Source of the DNA: Acidobacteriota bacterium
GTDB taxonomy: Bacteria; Acidobacteriota; Blastocatellia; Pyrinomonadales; Pyrinomonadaceae
Assembly: GCA_020199975.1 (NCBI GenBank)
Contig: JAIVJP010000140.1
Location: forward strand, 1-5,499
Reading direction: 5' to 3'
Length of the DNA stretch: 5,499 nucleotides
Below, in pieces: positions 1 to 5,499 of the stretch (its first letter is position 1; each line of letters begins with the position of its first letter). Made by a program: the position numbers and the translations under genes. The notes beneath the pieces were generated by a model. That model worked only from the letters and a program-made list of their open reading frames with translations, did no database searches and was not told the origin of the DNA.

Positions 1-159
1 TCGATAGGCTAGCCCTTGTGCCCCTTTGTTGTGCTGGCCAGTGCCGGAAGAGTTTGTGCAAGCGGGAAAGAGTTTGCCGCAAGGAATCTGTGGCTTAGGC
101 GGCAGTTGCCAGGGGGGTGCCTCGCTTATCCAGGGTGAGACACTGGGCTGGAACTGGCG

Positions 160-174
160 AACGCCTTCGGCGTT
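160..174. repeat. Short perfect palindrome (AACGCC-TTC-GGCGTT)
   Basis: Positions 160-165 (AACGCC) pair perfectly with 169-174 (GGCGTT) around a 3-nt loop. On the plus strand GAAAAA follows, and on the minus strand a T-run precedes the stem, so it lacks terminator geometry in either direction. It is probably a dispersed palindromic element of REP type rather than a gene-specific signal. That reading is inference, since genome-wide copy number cannot be seen here. Confidence 0.45.
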
Positions 175-212
175 GAAAAACAAGAGCCGTTTAACACCCG
201 TTCTTCAAAATG

Positions 213-239
213 CGCGACACCCGGCTAAAGCCGGGCGCG
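213..239. repeat. Extended palindromic hairpin (CCCGGC-TAAA-GCCGGG)
   Basis: The core is a perfect 6-bp GC stem, 220-225 with 230-235, around a TAAA loop. It is extended by an outer CGCG (213-216) pairing with CGCG (236-239), with a 3-nt bulge (ACA, 217-219) on the left side. It lies about 40 nt beyond the stop codon of the monoheme cytochrome gene. It could stabilise the 3' end of the cytochrome transcript, or be a copy of a dispersed palindromic repeat. The motif resembles repeats I associate with acidobacterial genomes, but that is recollection and not tested. Confidence 0.5.
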
Positions 240-278
240 AATGAGAGGACCTGATCGAATGAACAGGAAGTTGCTCTA

Positions 279-674
279 TTATTTTCTGAACCTTCGCACA
301 TGACTGACTAGCAATTTGATCTGAGCCTTGGTCAGCTTCTTGCCAAACGCTGGCATCCCCGCTTTTCCTCGAGCAATAATCAACGCAAGTCGCTTGGTGC
401 TGGTGATGTTTGCATTCTTTTTCCACCACTCAGGGTCCGTGAAATCAGGGGCTTTGAAGATTTTCCCTATCGGGGTGTCGCCCCGCCCCGCGGCGCCATG
501 GCAGCGGGCGCAGTTCCGGTTATAGAGTTCACCCACCTTCCGGCTACGCCGGGCGAAGTTGTCGCCCCTTTTCTGCTGGGAGGTTGCGCGGGCAGTTTCC
601 GAAACGACGAATAGAAAGGCAAACAGAAATGCGACCGCGCTGCAAACAGCAACGCCCTGCCGGGTAAACTTCAT
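279..674 (-). CDS. Small exported monoheme cytochrome c (class I)
   Basis: Predicted 131-residue periplasmic electron carrier. Residues 1 to about 30 form a signal peptide: basic start (MKFTRQ), hydrophobic core about 8-24, and a likely cleavage site after ARA at 28-30. The heme site is CARCH (Cys55, Cys58, His59) and the probable sixth ligand is Met107 in GKAGMPAFG, the usual CXXCH...GMPxF arrangement of class I cytochrome c. The chain is strongly basic, especially at the C-terminus, which would suit docking to an acidic partner. The ATG is the first possible start after the upstream stop. The nearest ribosome-binding-like sequence (AAGGAA, 691-696) is 16 nt away, which is long, so translation may depend on coupling to the upstream gene. 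The gap to the multiheme cytochrome gene is 25 nt, so both are probably co-transcribed. Family assignment is secure; the physiological partner is inferred. Confidence 0.9.
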   Translation of the reverse strand: MKFTRQGVAVCSAVAFLFAFLFVVSETARATSQQKRGDNFARRSRKVGELYNRNCARCHGAAGRGDTPIGKIFKAPDFTDPEWWKKNANITSTKRLALIIARGKAGMPAFGKKLTKAQIKLLVSHVRRFRK

Positions 675-699
675 ACTGCGAGGGTATTAGTTCCTTTTT

Positions 700-2874
700 C
701 TATAATCCTGGTGCGGGGGATAGATTGTGAATGTGCCAGAAGACACTTTCATTGCTCATCTCGGGATGTTTTCTAAGGAACATGTTGGCGAGTGGCAGAG
801 CGCCGGGGTCGTCCTTAAGGTCGGCAAAAATCCTGCTCGCGCGCTTCGCTTCTTCTTTCATTCCCAACTTGCGAAATACAAGCATCAAGTTGTAATGAGC
901 GCCCAGATCTTCAGGGTCAATGGCAAGAATCTTCTCGTAGCACTCACGCGCCCCGGAAAAATCGTGCTTGATCTTACACAATTCTCCGAGCTGATGAAGA
1001 GACATGCGGTCACGTGGATACGCCGCGAGCACGCGACGAATATTCGCCTCCGCTTCATCCAGCTGTCCGCGCCTGATAAATACGCGAGCCTGTTGGAAAA
1101 GCGCCCGCATGTTGTCCGGATAGGTCTTTACAACTCCATCGAGCAGTCGTGCTGCCTGATTGTACTGGTCGAGTTCTATCAGGCCAATCGCCTGGTTTAG
1201 GTGGGCCATCGGCCGATATTTCTCGTCCAGAGCTGCGGCGCGAATGAAAGCATCGATTGCCAGCGGATATTGCTTTTGATCGATGAGCGCAATCCCATAG
1301 TTGTTCCAGCGTCTCCAGTCGGGCATGGCATTCTTGGGAATTTCGCCGGCCGGCACCGGACCGTTTTCGCCCACGCGCATCACGTATTGCGCACTGGCCA
1401 TAGTTACAACTGGATAATCCAGCGATTTACCCAAAGCATAATCACTAAAGACACGAGTGAAGCGGCGATACTGAAGTCGTGTTTTGAGATGTAGTGTGCC
1501 CGTCGCATTCGCCGGCACGCGAAATTGGTAGCGAACCAGATCTGAACGGCCTGATTGAATCTGATTGTTCTGCGCGACGACGCGCGTGCGCCAGATGTGA
1601 TGCTTGTCGTTAAACGATCCGTCGGCCTTTACCAGGTAAGTCTTATAGTTGTGCGCCGACTCATCCAGGTGGCCGTTCGGCTTAATAAACCCGGACTGGT
1701 AGAGGGTCTTGCCCTTTTCATCCGTCACCACAAATTCAACGTAAGCCTCATAAAAATCCCGCAACTCCGGCGGGAACGAATGACCGATGTTCTTGTTCGT
1801 TACCACCACTTCTGCCGTAATTCGATCAGCTGCCTTGACGGTAAAACTGCTGCGATTTAGAGGAGCGACGAACTCTTCCGCACTGACGCCCGACGACTTT
1901 AGCCTCAGAGAAAAAATGTCTATGCCCAGCGCATCGTTCTCGAGAAACTTCGTGACCGCTTCAAGCTGCTCCGGCCATTTATAAAAGAACGGTATTGCGG
2001 TATTTGCCGCCGCCCAACGATGCGTCGCGAGTTTTCCTTCTTTCGCCGATACGTCAAACAACGGCGCTGGCTCCCGCTTCATGTGACATGAGTTGCACGT
2101 CTCTTTATCGCGGGTGTAGTAAGGATGTGGCGACTCTTTTGAAAACGACGACATCTGATATTCGTCGCCGACGGCAAAAGCCCGAATAAACTTGTAGTCG
2201 TTTAGTTCTCGCGGTACCTGTGATTTGTGACAAGCAGCGCAAAATTCTGCTGACTTTAATAAGGGTCGCATCATGGCGCGGCGGTGCGATGGAATGTCAT
2301 CAAGAATGTGCTGATCCTTGACCTCGAATAACAAACGTGTGCCGTCTTCCTTTACCAGCAACGCAGGTTCGCCCATCACGTATCCGCCAATCCCTTTGCC
2401 CGTAGCGGATTGAATAGTGTGACAGGAAATACAGGAAACTCCCTCCTCGTCAAACGGCCGTTTGACTTTCGAATCGTTTGTCAGCGCGCCTGAGAAAAGT
2501 GCCGCCGGGTTATGGCAGGATTCACAGTGTCGCGTAAACTCAATTCCCCTTTGCGAAATTAGATCCTTGACGTTCTTTTGATAGAAGGGTTCGCGAAAGG
2601 CATTGCCGTGGGCCGACTGGCGCCACTGGGCGTGAGCGTCTGTGTGGCAGGTGCCACAACGAGCTGAAGGGATGAACTTTTCACCTGGAATAAAGGTTCC
2701 GGTAGTGGAAGTTGCATTGCTGGGGGCAAAAGGGTTTGGCCCAAACTTAAAGTCGTACGTTCTAGAGATCTCTTCGATGTAACTGCTGTCCTCATTCTTA
2801 CTGTGGCTGGCTGCCGCAGTCGAAGCGATAATCGCCACCGCAGTCGCTAAACACACGAGGAGGAACTTTGCCAT
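700..2874 (-). CDS. Exported pentaheme cytochrome c (c554-like) fused to TPR repeats
   Basis: Predicted 724-residue periplasmic or surface redox protein. Residues 1 to about 22 are a signal peptide (MAKF, then a hydrophobic stretch ending AAA). Five CXXCH heme sites follow: Cys73-His77, Cys117-His121, Cys148-His152, Cys212-His216 and Cys260-His264. Spare histidines suited to distal ligation are His81, His89 (SAHGNAF), His189, His197 (SHRRAMM), His250 (SPHPYY) and His285, a pattern like cytochrome c554-type domains. Residues about 340-500 are heme-free and beta-rich, with a GHSFP motif at 364-368. Residues about 520-690 contain roughly five TPR units, suggesting protein-protein docking. The frame stays open upstream to an ATG at 3015, but I chose the ATG at 2874 because a signal peptide starts there and AGGAAA lies 9 nt upstream; the 47 extra residues look untranslated. 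It is the first gene of a pair with the monoheme cytochrome. Substrate and redox role are unknown; no catalytic heme site is evident. Confidence 0.9.
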   Translation of the reverse strand: MAKFLLVCLATAVAIIASTAAASHSKNEDSSYIEEISRTYDFKFGPNPFAPSNATSTTGTFIPGEKFIPSARCGTCHTDAHAQWRQSAHGNAFREPFYQKNVKDLISQRGIEFTRHCESCHNPAALFSGALTNDSKVKRPFDEEGVSCISCHTIQSATGKGIGGYVMGEPALLVKEDGTRLLFEVKDQHILDDIPSHRRAMMRPLLKSAEFCAACHKSQVPRELNDYKFIRAFAVGDEYQMSSFSKESPHPYYTRDKETCNSCHMKREPAPLFDVSAKEGKLATHRWAAANTAIPFFYKWPEQLEAVTKFLENDALGIDIFSLRLKSSGVSAEEFVAPLNRSSFTVKAADRITAEVVVTNKNIGHSFPPELRDFYEAYVEFVVTDEKGKTLYQSGFIKPNGHLDESAHNYKTYLVKADGSFNDKHHIWRTRVVAQNNQIQSGRSDLVRYQFRVPANATGTLHLKTRLQYRRFTRVFSDYALGKSLDYPVVTMASAQYVMRVGENGPVPAGEIPKNAMPDWRRWNNYGIALIDQKQYPLAIDAFIRAAALDEKYRPMAHLNQAIGLIELDQYNQAARLLDGVVKTYPDNMRALFQQARVFIRRGQLDEAEANIRRVLAAYPRDRMSLHQLGELCKIKHDFSGARECYEKILAIDPEDLGAHYNLMLVFRKLGMKEEAKRASRIFADLKDDPGALPLANMFLRKHPEMSNESVFWHIHNLSPAPGL

Positions 2875-3008
2875 GATGTGAACTTTCCTGCTTCCCAAAA
2901 CCCGTCGCAAAAGCGTCTTGCGTCTCGCTACTGCTCTCGCCGCAATCGGGTCTGAAGGGTTTAGCCCACCAAATCTCCTTAAACTTTGACCGTGCCGTTC
3001 AGAGTTAA
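2875..3008. other. Divergent intergenic region
   Basis: This 134-bp stretch separates the divergent cytochrome and hydrolase genes and should hold the 5' leader of the cytochrome transcript and possibly both promoters. On the minus strand it contains a perfect AAGGAG (2975-2980) with no usable start codon in the cytochrome frame behind it. On the plus strand a TTGACC (2986-2991) resembles a -35 box but has no matching -10 at 16-18 bp. If the hydrolase really starts later than 3009, the region extends to about 3056-3062. Confidence 0.5.
2884..2889 (-). promoter_or_regulatory. Ribosome binding site that decides the multiheme cytochrome start
   Basis: Read on the minus strand this is AGGAAA, 9 nt before the ATG at 2874. 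With the signal peptide that begins at this ATG, it favours 2874 over the upstream in-frame ATG at 3015. The upstream ATG has no good Shine-Dalgarno sequence and would bury the signal peptide 47 residues inside the protein. Confidence 0.6.
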
Positions 3009-5499
3009 GTGCCAAAGATTGTATTTACGCCCAAGTTCATCTTGAGGAAAAGCGGCCTGGAGTTGGAGCGACGTACCCATGCGGGAACTTTCTTTGATGT
3101 GGTCGGTCATAAGTCTGGGGTCTTCGGTTACGAGCATGGCGCGCTTGAATCCTGGGTCTACCCGATGAAACTGCTGGATGACTTCCAGCTCTCGTTTCGC
3201 ATCGAAGGTTATCCACTGGAATTCCGCGCCGCGGACCTCGCAGTCCTGATCAATGCGCGTCCCGAAGCCACGACCTTCACCTACTCGCACGCGGCCTTCA
3301 CCGTGCAGCAAACCATTTTCGCCCCGGTGGATGAACCCGGCATCATCATGCTGCTTGACATCAAGAGCACGCTGCCGATGAGTGTGACGGTCTCGTTTAG
3401 GCCCAAGCTGAAACTGGCCTGGCCCGCCGGTTTAATGACAGGCAATCTCGAATGGGACAAGAAGGAACATCTTTATTACATCACCGAAGAATCGAAACGC
3501 TTTGTCGGTATGATCGGCTCGCCGGCCGGGCAAGACGTTTCGGTCATGCCGTACCAGGAAGAGCCGAGAGATGTGCCGGCACATTTCGTCATCACACCCT
3601 CTCCAGAAGATCTGAGGACAAGCTTTATTCCGATCGTCATTGCCGGCGGCGTCGAAGGACGTGAGAAGGCGAAGGCCATCTATGATCGTCTGCTCCACTC
3701 GGTGCCCGCGCTTTACGAAAAGAACGTCGCTTATTACGAGCGCTTGGAAAACGAAACGGTGAGGGTAAAGACACCAGATGAGCGCCTCAATAAAGCGTTT
3801 AGTTGGGCCAAGGTTGGCCTGGATAAGGGAATCGCGACCAATCCCTACCTCGGCACAGGTTTGCTCGCGGGCTTTCGCACTTCAGGCGACAGCGAGCGCC
3901 CCGGTTTCGCCTGGTTCTTCGGACGCGATGCTCTGTGGACCACGCTGGCCATTAACTCTTACGGTGATTTTGGATCTACAAGAACCGCGCTTGAGTTCTT
4001 GAGGAAGTTTCAGAGGGCAGATGGCAAGATCCCGCACGAGATCTCACAGAGCGCGTCACTGATTCCCTGGTTCACCGATTATGAATTTCCCTGGAACAGC
4101 GCCGATGGAACACCGCTCTACGTGATTGCCCAGGGCGATTACTGGCGAGCAAGCGGCGACAAGGATTTCCTCAAGACGAATTGGGATTCCATCGTCAAGG
4201 CTTATCGCTTCTCTGCCGCAACCGACACGGATGGCAATCAACTGATCGAGAATTCAACGAAAACGAAGTTTGGTCACGGCTGGGTAGAGGGCGGCGCGCT
4301 TTATCCCCCACACGAAGAGATCTACATGCAAGGTCTTTGGATCGAAGCATCGCGAAGTCTTGCTGAGATGGCCGCTGTAGTCGGCGATAGTGAGCTAGCC
4401 GCGAAGGCGAGCGCTAATGCCGAACGCACACGCCTGGCAATGGAGCAAAACTATTGGCTCGCGGATCGCGGCTTCTACGCGTTCGCCACCAAGCTACCAA
4501 GTGAAAAGCCGCCGGAGGCTGAACCCGGCCCGAACCTCACCGTGCGGCAGGCGCGTTTAAATGACCTGAGCAGCAAGCGCATCTACGACGAGGATACTGT
4601 GCTTCCGGCTGTCCCGCTCTGGTTTGAGACGATGATGGCGGAGCGTGCCCAGTCACAGATAGATCATCTGGGCAGCGGTCAGATGGCCACTGACTGGGGC
4701 GCACGCATCATCTCGAATAAAAGCAAACTTTACGATCCGCTCTCCTATCATTATGGCTCTGTGTGGCCGCTTTTCACCGGCTGGGCCAGCGTAGGCGCGT
4801 ACCGTTATGGTCGCCCGCACGTCGGCTATCAAGCATTAATGGCAAACGCCTTGCTCACTTACACGAGCGCACTGGGATACGTGACGGAGCTACTGTCCGG
4901 GGACTTCCACGCGCCTTTTGGCCGCTCATCTCATCATCAAATCTGGTCGGAGGCGATGGTTATCACGCCCGCGATGCGCGGACTGCTCGGGATAGAAGTG
5001 GGCGCGGGAAGCAAAGAGTTGCGCTTTGCGCCTCAGTTGCCTGCGAACTGGAACCAAGTTGAAGTGGCTAACGTCGCAGCAGGCGACGCGCGCTTTGATC
5101 TCAAGCTCGCGCGCGAGACAAGGCGCTTAACGGTCACGATCACAAGACGAGGCGGAGCAACATCCACCGGCGCGAATGCCAACGAGAGCTCAACCAAAAT
5201 CACCGTTGCACCAGCTTTTCCCCTTGACGCACGCATCCGCGCCGTGAAGGTTCGGGGACGATCCATCAAATTCGCGACCAACATCATCGGCGATGTACAA
5301 CGCGCTGAAGCTGCCCTCGATTCCACCCAACGGACCATCGAGGTCGTGTATAGTTACGACGAAGGGACAGACGTTTTCGCTGATCAGGAGATACCCGAGC
5401 CGGGTGCACAAAGCAAAGGGCTGCGGATTCTTCGCTCACGCGCCAATCAGGACGCTTTGCATTTGGTGCTTGAAGGAATCGGCGGGCGATCCTATACCT
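3009..5499 (+). CDS. Glycogen-debranching-like glycoside hydrolase, (alpha/alpha)6 barrel; 3' end outside window
   Basis: The frame is open from 3009 past 5498 (at least 830 codons, no stop). Numbering from GTG 3009: residues about 15-245 look like an N-terminal beta-sandwich with THAGTFFDVVG (23-33) and WVYPMKLLDDF (from 49). Residues about 250-660 form the catalytic helical barrel, with RPGFAWFFGRDALW (297-310), PWNSADGTPLY (361-371), GHGWVEGG (422-429) and HHQIWSEA (642-649). From about 665 a beta-rich C-terminal domain runs to the edge; GGRSYT at the very end resembles the close of such a domain, so the stop is probably near. Glu427 and Glu648 are my candidates for catalytic acid and base, by analogy with inverting (alpha/alpha)6 glycosidases. 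The likely role is hydrolysis of an alpha-glucan or oligosaccharide; the substrate is unproven. The start is unresolved: GTG 3009 follows a stop at 3006 and lacks a good ribosome binding site; TTG 3042, CTG 3057 or TTG 3063 (behind GAGGAAA, 3044-3050) are alternatives. The first in-frame ATG (3165) is too late. No signal peptide is in frame. Confidence 0.8.
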   Translation, partial: MPKIVFTPKFILRKSGLELERRTHAGTFFDVVGHKSGVFGYEHGALESWVYPMKLLDDFQLSFRIEGYPLEFRAADLAVLINARPEATTFTYSHAAFTVQQTIFAPVDEPGIIMLLDIKSTLPMSVTVSFRPKLKLAWPAGLMTGNLEWDKKEHLYYITEESKRFVGMIGSPAGQDVSVMPYQEEPRDVPAHFVITPSPEDLRTSFIPIVIAGGVEGREKAKAIYDRLLHSVPALYEKNVAYYERLENETVRVKTPDERLNKAFSWAKVGLDKGIATNPYLGTGLLAGFRTSGDSERPGFAWFFGRDALWTTLAINSYGDFGSTRTALEFLRKFQRADGKIPHEISQSASLIPWFTDYEFPWNSADGTPLYVIAQGDYWRASGDKDFLKTNWDSIVKAYRFSAATDTDGNQLIENSTKTKFGHGWVEGGALYPPHEEIYMQGLWIEASRSLAEMAAVVGDSELAAKASANAERTRLAMEQNYWLADRGFYAFATKLPSEKPPEAEPGPNLTVRQARLNDLSSKRIYDEDTVLPAVPLWFETMMAERAQSQIDHLGSGQMATDWGARIISNKSKLYDPLSYHYGSVWPLFTGWASVGAYRYGRPHVGYQALMANALLTYTSALGYVTELLSGDFHAPFGRSSHHQIWSEAMVITPAMRGLLGIEVGAGSKELRFAPQLPANWNQVEVANVAAGDARFDLKLARETRRLTVTITRRGGATSTGANANESSTKITVAPAFPLDARIRAVKVRGRSIKFATNIIGDVQRAEAALDSTQRTIEVVYSYDEGTDVFADQEIPEPGAQSKGLRILRSRANQDALHLVLEGIGGRSYT
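3018..3023 (-). promoter_or_regulatory. Candidate -10 box for the cytochrome operon
   Basis: On the minus strand this reads TACAAT, a 5-of-6 match to the sigma-70 -10 consensus. The hexamers 16-18 bp upstream match TTGACA poorly (at best 3 of 6), so the call is weak. It would give a leader of roughly 135 nt before the cytochrome ATG. It also falls inside the hydrolase frame if that gene starts at 3009, but outside it if the start is TTG 3063. Confidence 0.2.

Larger units (their letters stand above)
1..278. other. Non-coding flank downstream of the cytochrome operon
   Basis: I see no convincing gene here. The only open stretch of note (26-244, plus strand) would translate through two palindromic hairpins, has no ribosome binding site and resembles no family I recognise. 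The contents are an imperfect 20-nt tandem duplication near 44-83, a hairpin at 160-174 and a stronger hairpin at 220-235. No run of T follows either hairpin on the minus strand, so a classical intrinsic terminator for the cytochrome operon is not apparent. Confidence 0.6.

Noticed and set aside
160..235. Intrinsic terminator for the cytochrome operon
   Set aside because: Neither hairpin is followed by a T-run on the minus strand; the T-run near 176-180 precedes its stem in that direction.
26..244. Possible 72-codon gene on the plus strand
   Set aside because: Its second half is the translation of the palindromic repeats, it has no ribosome binding site, and the product resembles nothing I know.
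727..1494. Two back-to-back open frames on the plus strand (157 and 97 codons)
   Set aside because: They run antisense through the TPR and beta-rich parts of the multiheme cytochrome, lack ribosome binding sites and show no recognisable motifs.
2875..3015. N-terminal extension of the multiheme cytochrome by 47 residues from the ATG at 3015
   Set aside because: The extension is Arg-rich with no recognisable domain and would place a clear signal peptide internally; the ATG at 2874 has both the signal peptide and a ribosome binding site.
2986..3025. Plus-strand promoter for the hydrolase with TTGACC as -35 box
   Set aside because: No -10-like hexamer lies 16-18 bp downstream; the nearest AT-rich candidate (TGTATT, 3020-3025) is 28 bp away and would sit downstream of the GTG 3009 start.
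2979..3311. Open frame of 110 codons on the minus strand
   Set aside because: It lies antisense to the conserved N-terminal domain of the hydrolase and resembles no family I recognise, so it is a shadow frame.
1..5499. CRISPR array, tRNA, rRNA or transposase
   Set aside because: No regularly spaced repeats, cloverleaf-like segments, rRNA-like blocks or transposase motifs were seen on either strand.

Overview
The window carries three protein-coding genes in a divergent layout. On the minus strand, a 724-residue exported multiheme cytochrome c fused to TPR repeats (700-2874) is followed 25 nt later by a small exported monoheme cytochrome c (279-674); the two look like an operon. On the plus strand, one frame is open from 3009 to the end of the window and encodes most of a large glycoside hydrolase of the glycogen-debranching-enzyme-like, (alpha/alpha)6-barrel type. 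It is cut off by the window edge.

Layout: 1-278 is non-coding as far as I can tell and holds two perfect short palindromic hairpins of a kind that tends to be dispersed in bacterial genomes. 279-2874 is the cytochrome pair. 2875 to about 3008 (or about 3062, depending on the hydrolase start) is the divergent intergenic region. 3009-5499 is the hydrolase.

The two cytochromes plausibly work together in the periplasm: the multiheme protein has a cytochrome c554-like heme core with five CXXCH sites, a beta-rich middle region and about five TPR units, and the monoheme protein has the CXXCH/Met architecture of a soluble class I electron carrier. The hydrolase would process an alpha-glucan or other oligosaccharide. 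Nothing in the sequence links it to the cytochromes beyond adjacency.

Organism: multiheme cytochrome-TPR fusions, this style of debranching-like hydrolase and the CCGGCTAAAGCCGG-type palindrome together suggest an Acidobacteriota-like environmental bacterium. This is inference from family recollection and could not be tested here.

The main oddity is the 5' end of the hydrolase. Its conserved N-terminal sequence begins only a few residues after an in-frame stop (3006-3008). There is no ATG upstream of the conserved region and no signal peptide in frame, so it uses a non-ATG start, or has lost or frameshifted its leader. No wholly new system is evident.
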